Shown piece after piece: positions 1-5,771 of a DNA stretch of 7,987 nt; position 1 is the stretch's first letter, and every line of letters begins with the position of its first letter. The stretch is from Desulfitobacterium sp. (GTDB lineage Bacteria > Bacillota > Desulfitobacteriia > Desulfitobacteriales > Desulfitobacteriaceae): positions 1-7,987 of the forward strand of contig JAAZLD010000194.1 in assembly GCA_012799495.1 (NCBI GenBank), read 5' to 3'. Made by a program: the position numbers and the translations under genes. The notes under the pieces were generated by a model, which saw nothing but the letters and a program-made list of their open reading frames with translations, was not told the origin of the DNA and did not search any database.

Positions 1-582
1 GTCAAGATCCGCAAAGTTGCCAAGCCCATCTTGGAAGTGCTGGCGGGAATTCCTACCATTGTCTATGGTTTTTTTGCTTATTCCTTTGTGACCCCTTTGC
101 TGATGAATATAATACCTGGCCTGGAGGCTAAAAATGCCCTGAGTCCGGGAATTGTCATGGGAATTATGATTATCCCCATGATCGCTTCCCTGTCTGAGGA
201 TGCTATGAACTCTGTACCAGAAATTATGCGAGAAGGGGCTTTGGGCTTAGGTTCTACTAAGTTAGAAGTTACCTTTAAAGTAGTTATTCCCGCAGCTATT
301 TCCGGAATTATCGCTTCTATTGTTCTGGGGATTTCTCGCGCAATTGGTGAGACCATGATCGTCACAATTGCCAGTGGTAGCTCCAAAAACTTTACCCTGG
401 ATATCACTCAATCCATGCAGACCATGACTGCTTATATTGTGGAGTTTACAAGTGGGGATGCTGGTGCTGGAACATTAGGTTATTATAGTCTGTATGCTGT
501 AGGCTTATTGCTCTTTATCTTTACCCTAGTCATCAATTTAACCGCCCAGTATATATCTCGGAAGTATAGAGAGGTGTATTGA
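1..582 (+). CDS. pstC: Phosphate ABC transporter permease PstC (3' part, start lies outside the window)
   Basis: This is one of the two membrane subunits of the high-affinity phosphate importer PstSCAB. It forms half of the transmembrane channel that receives phosphate from the binding protein PstS. The open frame enters at base 1 with no start, and 193 codons are visible, roughly the C-terminal two thirds of a typical PstC (about 300 aa). The frame continues upstream of the TTG at 31, so that codon is internal. The cytoplasmic EAA-type loop that docks onto the ATPase is clear at visible residues 78-97 (REGALGLGSTKLEVTFKVVI), followed by the PstC/PstA signature SRAIGET (112-118). Hydrophobic segments lie at about 14-38, 49-66, 97-126 and 163-182. 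The stop is 2 bp before the pstA ATG, so the two are co-transcribed and probably translationally coupled. PstC rather than PstA is chosen because the second permease follows directly and matches PstA better. Confidence 0.95.
   Translation, partial: VKIRKVAKPILEVLAGIPTIVYGFFAYSFVTPLLMNIIPGLEAKNALSPGIVMGIMIIPMIASLSEDAMNSVPEIMREGALGLGSTKLEVTFKVVIPAAISGIIASIVLGISRAIGETMIVTIASGSSKNFTLDITQSMQTMTAYIVEFTSGDAGAGTLGYYSLYAVGLLLFIFTLVINLTAQYISRKYREVY
568..576 (+). promoter_or_regulatory. Ribosome binding site that sets the pstA start
   Basis: The purine-rich AGAGAGGTG lies 8 nt before the ATG at 585 but only 2 nt before the in-frame TTG at 579. This favours ATG 585 as the pstA start. The site sits inside the last codons of pstC, as expected for coupled genes. 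Confidence 0.6.
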
Positions 583-584
583 TT

Positions 585-1481
585 ATGCTGGATCATAAGA
601 TGTTGAAGAATAAAATGCTGGATAAGGACCGGATAAGTCGCCGTATCAGACTAAATAGTTTCATTCGCTCTCTTTTTTCTTTCTCCACGATCTTTTCCTT
701 ATTAGTCTTGGGCGTTCTTCTTTATCAGGTGGGAGTCGATAGTATCGGCTGGCTTGATTTAAAGTTTTTAACTAGTAACCTCTCTATTTTCCCGGAAAAA
801 GCCGGGATTTATGGGGCAATTATCGGGACGGTCATGATGATGTTAATCGTCATCCCCGTGACCACAATTTTAGGAGTATCTACGGCCATCTACCTTGAGG
901 AATATGCGAAAAAGGGTAAACTGCAGTATTTCATCAATGTTAATATATCTAACCTGGCCAGTGTACCCTCTGTAATCTTTGGACTTCTAGGCTTAACTGT
1001 CTTTGGGAGATTGCTGAATTTAGGCTCCAGTATTTTAGCAGGAGGATTGACCATGTCCCTTTTGGTCCTGCCTATTGTGGTAGTCTCTGCTCAGGAGGCT
1101 ATCCGGGCGGTGCCAGGCTATTTAAGAGAAGCTTCCTATGCCATGGGTGCCAGTAAGTGGACAACTATCTGGAAAGTTGTCCTACCTGTAGCTATCCCAG
1201 GGATTTTGACAGGTACCATTCTGGCTATGTCCAGGGCAATTGGAGAGACTGCACCTTTAGTTGTTCTAGGTATTCCTACTTTGATTATGAAAATACCTAA
1301 TTCCGTAATGAGCGATTTTACCGCTTTGCCAATTCAAATTTATTATTGGACTCTTGATTCGGTTTTAAAACCTGAATACGCTAACTTGGCAGCAGCCACC
1401 ATTGTGGTGTTATTGGTGATTTTATTTGTCATGAACTCCACAGCTGTTTTAATCAGAAACAAGTTCCAGCAGAAGTTTTAG
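585..1481 (+). CDS. pstA: Phosphate ABC transporter permease PstA
   Basis: This is the second membrane subunit of the PstSCAB phosphate importer, pairing with PstC in the cytoplasmic membrane and contacting PstB. With the ATG at 585 it is 298 aa, a normal PstA length. An in-frame TTG at 579 would add two residues but lies too close to the Shine-Dalgarno site. The N-terminus is basic and cytoplasmic (residues 1-28), followed by a membrane segment at about 29-50. Further hydrophobic segments lie at about 76-103, 125-145, 151-170, 202-230 and 267-288. The EAA loop is at 181-201 (REASYAMGASKW onward), and SRAIGETAPLV at 216-226 is the family signature shared with PstC. The next gene, pstB, begins 14 bp after the stop. 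Nothing looks truncated or unusual. Regulation would come from a promoter upstream of the window, normally phosphate-starvation control. Confidence 0.96.
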   Translation: MLDHKMLKNKMLDKDRISRRIRLNSFIRSLFSFSTIFSLLVLGVLLYQVGVDSIGWLDLKFLTSNLSIFPEKAGIYGAIIGTVMMMLIVIPVTTILGVSTAIYLEEYAKKGKLQYFINVNISNLASVPSVIFGLLGLTVFGRLLNLGSSILAGGLTMSLLVLPIVVVSAQEAIRAVPGYLREASYAMGASKWTTIWKVVLPVAIPGILTGTILAMSRAIGETAPLVVLGIPTLIMKIPNSVMSDFTALPIQIYYWTLDSVLKPEYANLAAATIVVLLVILFVMNSTAVLIRNKFQQKF

Positions 1482-1495
1482 GAGTTGGAATTAAG

Positions 1496-2290
1496 ATGAC
1501 GGGGGATGTTAAATTGAAAGAAAAAGATAAGGAGAAGGAAGTCGTTTTTGAGGTTAAGGACTTAAATCTTTGGTATGGAAATGATCATGCTTTAAAAGAT
1601 ATCAATTTAGCTATCAAGAAAAACCAAGTTACGGCCATTATTGGTCCTTCAGGTTGTGGGAAATCAACCTTTATTAAAACTTTGAACCGTATGATCGAAA
1701 ATATCCCCAGCGTCAAAATTACTGGGGAGATTAACTATCAAGGAAAAAGTATTTTTGATAAATCAGTTCGGGTTGAGGAATTACGGACGAGAGTGGGGAT
1801 GGTTTTCCAAAAGCCTAATCCTTTCCCGAAATCCATCTTTAATAATGTAGTTTACGGGCCAAGAATTCATGGCATTAAAGATAAGCAAGTTTTGATGGAA
1901 ATTGCGGAGACTAGCCTTCGGCAAGCAGCCTTATGGGATGAAGTTAAAGATCGTTTAAATGATAATGCCTACGGCCTTTCCGGTGGTCAGCAACAGCGTC
2001 TTTGTATTGCTAGATGTTTAGCTGTTCAGCCAGATGTAATCTTAATGGATGAGCCTACTTCTGCGTTGGACCCCATAGCCACTTATAAAATTGAAGAGCT
2101 AATGGAGAGTTTGAAAAAAGACTATACCATTGCCATCGTAACTCACTCTATGCAGCAAGCAGCTCGGATCTCTGATGAAACAGCCTTTTTCCTCATGGGT
2201 GAGCTTATCGAATTTGATAAAACCACCGAGATTTTCTCCAATCCGAAAGATCAAAGAACGGAAGACTATATTACTGGTCGGATCGGCTAA
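1496..2290 (+). CDS. pstB: Phosphate ABC transporter ATP-binding protein PstB
   Basis: This is the ATPase subunit that powers phosphate import through PstC/PstA at the inner face of the membrane. The protein is 264 aa, close to the usual 250-260. All ABC motifs are intact: Walker A GPSGCGKST (50-58), Q-loop FQKPNPFPKS (104-113, the phosphate-transporter form), signature LSGGQQQR (161-168), Walker B VILMDEP (181-187), D-loop SALD (189-192) and the H-loop histidine (217, VTHSMQQA). TLNRM after Walker A is also typical of PstB. AGGAG at 1480-1484 overlaps the pstA stop and lies 11 nt before the ATG, a slightly long spacing. The gene is the last of the operon on this strand, and its stop TAA overlaps by 4 bp the stop of convergent nrdG. 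phoU, which often follows pstB, is absent here. Confidence 0.97.
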   Translation: MTGDVKLKEKDKEKEVVFEVKDLNLWYGNDHALKDINLAIKKNQVTAIIGPSGCGKSTFIKTLNRMIENIPSVKITGEINYQGKSIFDKSVRVEELRTRVGMVFQKPNPFPKSIFNNVVYGPRIHGIKDKQVLMEIAETSLRQAALWDEVKDRLNDNAYGLSGGQQQRLCIARCLAVQPDVILMDEPTSALDPIATYKIEELMESLKKDYTIAIVTHSMQQAARISDETAFFLMGELIEFDKTTEIFSNPKDQRTEDYITGRIG

Positions 2291-2796
2291 AACTGAGCAG
2301 TAATTACTTGCCCTTTCGTCAAGCTTTCTTGTACGCGAATAATCCGTTGGTTTTCCGAACCTCGGAAGGGTAGGAGAAGATTCCTTTTTTCCATGAGAAA
2401 GGGACCATCTATCAATAGATCAGTGTTGGCAAGTAAAAGAGCCCAAGAGGGCTCTTTTTCCCTTTGCTCTATGATTTCTTCAAAAGTATATCCTGTATAG
2501 GTGATTATATTAAGACCTTTTTCTTTGAGAGCAATGGCCAGCTTACCAAAGGGTTCTGACTGCTCGAAGGGTTCTCCTCCACTAAAGGTCACTCCATCCA
2601 GGAGAGGATTCTTGGCAATTTGCTCAAAGATTTTGGAGATAGGAACAGAGACTCCTCCGGTAAAGGAATGAGTATCGGGGTTATGGCAGCCGGGGCAATT
2701 ATGTCTACACCCTTGGGCAAAGACCACAAAGCGAATGCCAGGGCCATCCACAATAGTTTCTTCAATTATGCCTGCAATGCGGATTGTGGAGTTCAT
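2287..2796 (-). CDS. nrdG: Anaerobic ribonucleoside-triphosphate reductase activating protein NrdG (radical SAM)
   Basis: This cytoplasmic [4Fe-4S] radical-SAM activase cleaves S-adenosylmethionine and generates the glycyl radical on NrdD. The protein is 169 aa, the usual short length of NrdG. The cluster motif is CRHNCPGC (C30, C34, C37; CX3CX2C), and the SAM-binding GGEP lies at 73-76 within FSGGEPFEQS. The N-terminal VDGPGIRFVVFAQGC is typical of the family. The ATG at 2796 overlaps the nrdD TGA in an ATGA junction, with GGAAGG-type purines upstream, so nrdD and nrdG form a coupled operon. The TAG stop overlaps the pstB stop in the opposite direction. The coding region also contains, in antisense, the hairpin that probably terminates pst transcription. 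A pyruvate-formate-lyase activase is less likely, given the size and the nrdD neighbour. Confidence 0.96.
   Translation of the reverse strand: MNSTIRIAGIIEETIVDGPGIRFVVFAQGCRHNCPGCHNPDTHSFTGGVSVPISKIFEQIAKNPLLDGVTFSGGEPFEQSEPFGKLAIALKEKGLNIITYTGYTFEEIIEQREKEPSWALLLANTDLLIDGPFLMEKRNLLLPFRGSENQRIIRVQESLTKGQVITAQF
2435..2463 (+). terminator. Intrinsic terminator for the pst operon, embedded antisense within nrdG
   Basis: A perfect 10-bp stem AAAAGAGCCC / GGGCTCTTTT (2435-2444 with 2449-2458) closes a 4-nt AAGA loop. It is followed on the plus strand by a T-run (2455-2459) and a further TTT after CCC. This is the shape of a strong rho-independent terminator, and it is the only good one after pstB, whose stop is about 145 bp upstream. 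On the minus strand the same hairpin is followed by TTTTACTT, so it could act in both directions. There it lies inside translated nrdG codons (around residues 113-122), where ribosomes would normally keep it open. Function is inferred from shape and position. Confidence 0.75.
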
Positions 2797-5153
2797 ATTC
2801 TTCCTTCCAATCTAAAATGCTTAATCCGATCCCGCACTTCTGCTTTTTTTGCATCATTAAAGCGATCCAGAGTTCCTACCAGATAACCAGTGATGCGGCG
2901 GATTCTTTCGAATTGAATATTGTCTTCCCGTCGGCCGCATTTGGGGCATTCATTACCGATAATTCCCGTATAGCCGCAAACAGGGTCCCGATCAACAGGG
3001 TGATTGACAGCACCAAAGCCGATTCCTGCTTCTTTCATGCAGCGGACGATTTTTTCAAAGGCTGCCACATTTTGCGTAGGATCTCCATCCAGCTCCACAT
3101 AAGTGATATGGCCAGCATTGGTTAGTTCATGATAGGGAGCTTCAATATTGATTTTGTCAAAGGCGTTGATGGGGAAGCTGACAGGGATATGGAAGCTATT
3201 GGTGTAGTATTCTTTATCCGTAATACCTGGGATACTGCCGAAAATCTGCCGATCCATTTTAATGAAGCGACCAGAGAGACCTTCAGCAGGAGTAGCCAGG
3301 AGGGAAAAGTTCAGCTTGTATTTTTCAGCGGCTTCATCCATCCGTTTCCGCATATGGGTAACAATTTTTAGGCCTAGGGCACGGGAATCTTCCGATTCTC
3401 CATGGTGTTTACCCGTTAAAGCCGAGAGAGTTTCCGCTAAACCAATAAAGCCCATAGATAAAGTACCGTGTTTGAGAACTTCCCGAATTTCATCATTCCA
3501 ATCTAATTTATCGGAATCGATCCAAATACCTTGTCCCATTAAGAAGGGGAAGTTCTTAACTTTTTTCTGAGCTTGAATCTCAAACCGCTCTAAAAGCTGA
3601 TTGATCACCAGCTGAATTTTTTCATCCAGCATGGTAAAGAATTTAGCTTCATCTTTCTCACTTAAGAGAGCCAGACGGGGAAGGTTGATAGTGGTAAAAC
3701 TAAGGTTTCCCCGGCCAAAGATAATTTCCCGCTCTGGATCATGGACATTACCAATGACCCGAGTCCGGCAGCCCATGTAAGCGATCTCTGTTTCCGGTCT
3801 CCCAGGAACATAGTATTGCAGATTGAAGGGGGCATCGATAAAGGAAAAGTTGGGGAAAAGCCTTTTGGCACTAACCCGGCAGGCTAGTTGGAATAAATCA
3901 TAGTTTGGTTCCCCAGGGTTATAGTTAACCCCTTCTTTCACTTTGAAGATATGAATAGGGAAGATGGGGGTTTCCCCATTGCCCAAGCCTGCTTCCGTCG
4001 CTAGTAAGAGGTTTTTGATTACCATCCGACCTTCTGGACTGGTATCCATGCCATAATTGATGGAGCTAAAAGGAATTTGGGCTCCAGCTCGACTGTGCAT
4101 GGTGTTTAAATTATGGACCAGGGCTTCCATAGCTTGATAGGTCCGGCGATCGGTTTCCTCATAGGCTTTTCTAAGGGCAAAATCTTGGGCTTTTTCAATG
4201 GTCGAAAGGTCCAGGTTGAGGTTTTGGAAATAATCAAGGTTTAGGAGATATTTTAGTTCTAATTCCCCATAGCCGTTATCATTGGCTAAAGTGGGGCCTA
4301 AGGATTTTTCATTTTCAATTTGTTTGAAGAGATCTTTGAGATTAGCTTCCAACTCTTCAAAATCCACTTCACTGGGGAGTAGAAGTTCAAAAGCCTTAAT
4401 GAGATTTTGGCGATAAGATTTAGCATAGGTTTTAGTGACTCCAGGGGCCATACCATAGTCAAAATTAGGGATACTTTGTCCCCCGTGCTGATCATTTTGG
4501 TTAGACTGGATGGCGATACAAGCTAAGGCACTATAGCTTTGAATATCATTGGGTTCTCTTAAGAAACCATGGCCAGTACTAAATCCTGTGGCAAAAAGCT
4601 TTTGAATATCGATTTGGCAGCAAGTGGTGGTAAGGGTGAGGAAATCCATATCATGAATATGAATATCACCATCCCGATGAGCCTTAGCATGTTCAGGTTT
4701 CAGGACAAAGATCTCATTAAACTGCTTGGCTCCTTCTGACCCATAGCGGAGCATGGTGCCCATGGCAGTATCACCATCGATATTGGCGTTTTCCCGCTTC
4801 ATATCATTGTCTTTCGCTTCTTTAAAGGTGAGATCTTCATAGACTTTCATCAGGCGAGTGTTCATTTCTCTAACGCGAGTTCGTTCCGCCCGATAAAGGA
4901 TATATTCTTTAGCTGTCCGGGCATGTCCATTTTCAATCAAGACTTTTTCCACAGCATCTTGAATTTCCTCAACTTCGGGAACTTTATTTTTCTGATTTCT
5001 TTCTATGTAATCCACTACCTTCTCGGCTAAGAGTAAAGAGGTCTGATAATCTTTTCCTCCTGAAGCACTAGCGGCCTTAAATATGGCATTAGCAATCTTC
5101 TCAATGTTAAAAGGAACTTCTCTTCCATCTCTTTTTTTAATTTTTGTGATCAT
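2793..5153 (-). CDS. nrdD: Anaerobic (class III) ribonucleoside-triphosphate reductase NrdD
   Basis: This glycyl-radical enzyme reduces ribonucleoside triphosphates to dNTPs without oxygen or cobalamin. The protein is 786 aa. An N-terminal ATP-cone (about 3-95, beginning ITKIKKRDGREVPFN) is the allosteric activity domain. The catalytic barrel follows, with the QSNQNDQHGGQ motif at 216-226. C462 in YMGCRTRV probably corresponds to the finger-loop thiyl cysteine, and C178/C179 (TTTCCQID) to the second active-site cysteine. The glycyl-radical motif is RRITGYL (G756), 30 residues from the C-terminus. Just before it C726, C736 and C739 (CGYTG...CPKC) form the zinc region, with only three cysteines visible. 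The ATG at 5153 has AGAGG (5161-5165) 7 nt upstream. The gene is preceded by a cobalamin riboswitch leader and overlaps nrdG by 4 bp. Assignment is firm. The electron donor (formate or a redoxin) is not decided by what I can see. Confidence 0.97.
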   Translation of the reverse strand: MITKIKKRDGREVPFNIEKIANAIFKAASASGGKDYQTSLLLAEKVVDYIERNQKNKVPEVEEIQDAVEKVLIENGHARTAKEYILYRAERTRVREMNTRLMKVYEDLTFKEAKDNDMKRENANIDGDTAMGTMLRYGSEGAKQFNEIFVLKPEHAKAHRDGDIHIHDMDFLTLTTTCCQIDIQKLFATGFSTGHGFLREPNDIQSYSALACIAIQSNQNDQHGGQSIPNFDYGMAPGVTKTYAKSYRQNLIKAFELLLPSEVDFEELEANLKDLFKQIENEKSLGPTLANDNGYGELELKYLLNLDYFQNLNLDLSTIEKAQDFALRKAYEETDRRTYQAMEALVHNLNTMHSRAGAQIPFSSINYGMDTSPEGRMVIKNLLLATEAGLGNGETPIFPIHIFKVKEGVNYNPGEPNYDLFQLACRVSAKRLFPNFSFIDAPFNLQYYVPGRPETEIAYMGCRTRVIGNVHDPEREIIFGRGNLSFTTINLPRLALLSEKDEAKFFTMLDEKIQLVINQLLERFEIQAQKKVKNFPFLMGQGIWIDSDKLDWNDEIREVLKHGTLSMGFIGLAETLSALTGKHHGESEDSRALGLKIVTHMRKRMDEAAEKYKLNFSLLATPAEGLSGRFIKMDRQIFGSIPGITDKEYYTNSFHIPVSFPINAFDKINIEAPYHELTNAGHITYVELDGDPTQNVAAFEKIVRCMKEAGIGFGAVNHPVDRDPVCGYTGIIGNECPKCGRREDNIQFERIRRITGYLVGTLDRFNDAKKAEVRDRIKHFRLEGRI

Positions 5154-5165
5154 CTCTCTACCTCT

Positions 5166-5260
5166 TTCAGAAAATAATGTTCCAGAAATGTGATTCAGAA
5201 ATAGTGATTCATAAAATAGTGATTCATAAAATAGTGATTCAGAAATAATGATTTAAGAAA
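5166..5260. repeat. Short AT-rich tandem repeat with TGATTCA units in the nrdD leader
   Basis: Four clear head-to-tail copies of a 14-15 bp unit are seen: TGATTCAGAAATAG (5191-5204), TGATTCATAAAATAG twice (5205-5219 and 5220-5234) and TGATTCAGAAATAA (5235-5248). More degenerate relatives flank them (5166-5190 and 5249-5260). TGATTCA is palindromic apart from its central base. The array lies in the transcribed leader between the intrinsic terminator and the nrdD ribosome binding site. Role unknown: it could be slippage-generated filler, a protein site array, or an unstructured AU-rich spacer in the mRNA. Confidence 0.85.
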
Positions 5261-5280
5261 CCTAATCCTTAAATTGAAGA

Positions 5281-5314
5281 AAATAAAGCTTCTTGACAGA
5301 ATACGTCAAGAAGC
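5281..5314 (-). terminator. Intrinsic terminator of the cobalamin riboswitch expression platform
   Basis: On the minus strand a perfect 10-bp stem GCTTCTTGAC / GTCAAGAAGC (5314-5305 with 5297-5288) closes a 7-nt loop GTATTCT and is followed by TTTATTTT. It lies about 75 nt after the aptamer and 125 nt before the nrdD start, the position expected for a transcription-attenuating riboswitch. A termination-off default with antitermination at low B12 is inferred. I could not find one unambiguous antiterminator; a 6-nt match between GCTTCT of the terminator arm and the AGAAGC of the aptamer (5536-5531) is the best short candidate. Confidence 0.75.
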
Positions 5315-5315
5315 A

Positions 5316-5347
5316 AAAATTGGCAACCAGATCGAGGCTCCAATTTT
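5316..5347 (-). other. Second leader hairpin directly before the terminator
   Basis: On the minus strand AAAATTGG (5347-5340) pairs with CCAATTTT (5323-5316), and AGCC with GGTT extends it inward past one bulged G, leaving a 7-nt loop. It ends one base before the terminator stem, so the two can coexist and it is not an obvious antiterminator. Its 3' arm ends in TTTTT, so it could be a first, weaker terminator or a pause hairpin. Based on pairing only. Confidence 0.5.
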
Positions 5348-5388
5348 GAGCATCCCGGCATACTCCATCGACCGTAGAGTTGGGCGGT

Positions 5389-5551
5389 ATACATAGGCAG
5401 GTTTTCTGACTTGGGGTCATCTATACTTCACACCTTCCCAGAATTTCTCCTTTAGCGGGAGCTTTTCCAGTGGTATATTGTGAGGTATATCATCCCTTAC
5501 AGCGGCGGGACCGTGCCGGATTCTAACCGGCTTCTCCTAAGACCTATGCAC
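5389..5551 (-). promoter_or_regulatory. Cobalamin (AdoCbl-type) riboswitch controlling nrdDG
   Basis: Read on the minus strand this region carries the conserved core of the cobalamin riboswitch family. The 5' part has GGAGAAGCCGG...ATCCGGC forming the P3-like stem (5537-5515). It is followed by CGGTCCCGCCGCTGTAA (about 5514-5498), CACTGG, GGGAAGG, GATGACCCC, and a full B12 box AAGTCAGAAAACCTGCC (5412-5396). Closing stem P1 pairs GTGCATAGG (5551-5543) with CCTATGTAT (5397-5389). The long insert with GGGAAGG and GATGA suits the adenosylcobalamin class rather than the shorter variants. A sigma-A promoter lies just upstream, and a terminator and nrdD lie downstream on the same strand, so the controlled genes are nrdD-nrdG. 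Expected effect: bound B12 turns the B12-independent reductase off. Confidence 0.93.
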
Positions 5552-5574
5552 TATGCAATTTTGAAGATGATAAA

Positions 5575-5603
5575 ATCATATCGTAAAGGAAGAATAGTGT
5601 CAA
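5575..5603 (-). promoter_or_regulatory. Sigma-A-type promoter of the riboswitch-nrdDG transcript
   Basis: On the minus strand a perfect -35 TTGACA (5603-5598) is separated by exactly 17 nt from TATGAT (5580-5575), one mismatch from consensus. Transcription would start near the A at 5568, about 17 nt before the riboswitch P1 stem, giving a leader of about 415 nt before the nrdD ATG. The near-consensus strength fits a gene whose control lies mostly in the leader. Confidence 0.85.
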
Positions 5604-5701
5604 TGAGACAGATCACAGATAACGGAAGTTAGGTATTTCCAATTAGAAAATAAAATTGGCATAAGGGAAATGGGGCAAGGAGATGGGGAATGGGCGAAGA
5701 A

Positions 5702-5710
5702 TGTTATGAT
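5702..5710 (+). promoter_or_regulatory. Possible extended -10 promoter for the phosphoesterase-nudC genes
   Basis: TGTTATGAT matches an extended -10 element (TGn followed by TATGAT). No good -35 is found 16-18 nt upstream, where the sequence is G-rich. Transcription would start near 5717 and leave a leader of about 55 nt. It is the best candidate in the gap but remains weakly supported. Confidence 0.35.
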
Positions 5711-5757
5711 ATGCTGGATAAGTTGAAGGCTCAGAATTATCTCTTGAATTCTTAATA

Positions 5758-5763
5758 GGGAGG
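5758..5763 (+). promoter_or_regulatory. Ribosome binding site supporting a TTG start
   Basis: GGGAGG ends 8 nt before the TTG at 5772. An in-frame stop (TGA, 5745-5747) rules out an upstream start. The encoded N-terminus begins directly with a Tat motif, so the TTG is well supported as the real start. Confidence 0.8.
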
Positions 5764-5771
5764 TTAGGATT

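Larger units (their letters stand above)
5154..5771. other. 618-bp divergent intergenic region between nrdD and the phosphoesterase gene
   Basis: No convincing protein gene lies here. From right to left on the minus strand it holds the nrdDG promoter, cobalamin aptamer, leader hairpins, terminator, tandem repeat and nrdD ribosome binding site. About 5604-5771 is left for the plus-strand promoter of the phosphoesterase gene. That part is purine-rich on the plus strand (5661-5700) and contains a small inverted repeat CCAATT/AATTGG (5639-5644 with 5654-5659) of unknown role. Confidence 0.8.

Noticed and set aside
790..807. Hairpin TCCCGG/CCGGGA inside pstA.
   Set aside because: It has only a 6-bp stem with no T-run and lies in conserved coding sequence, so it is most likely chance.
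3262..3570. Open frames on the plus strand opposite nrdD.
   Set aside because: They are shadows of the highly conserved nrdD reading frame, without domains or credible ribosome binding sites.
3964..3979. Hairpin ATGGGG/CCCCAT inside nrdD.
   Set aside because: It is short, has no T-run on either strand, and is explained by the Gly-Glu-Thr-Pro codons of a conserved loop.
5594..5600. ACACTAT overlapping the -35/spacer of the nrdDG promoter, resembling half of an NrdR box.
   Set aside because: There is no matching inverted half or second box at a helical spacing, so NrdR control is not supported.
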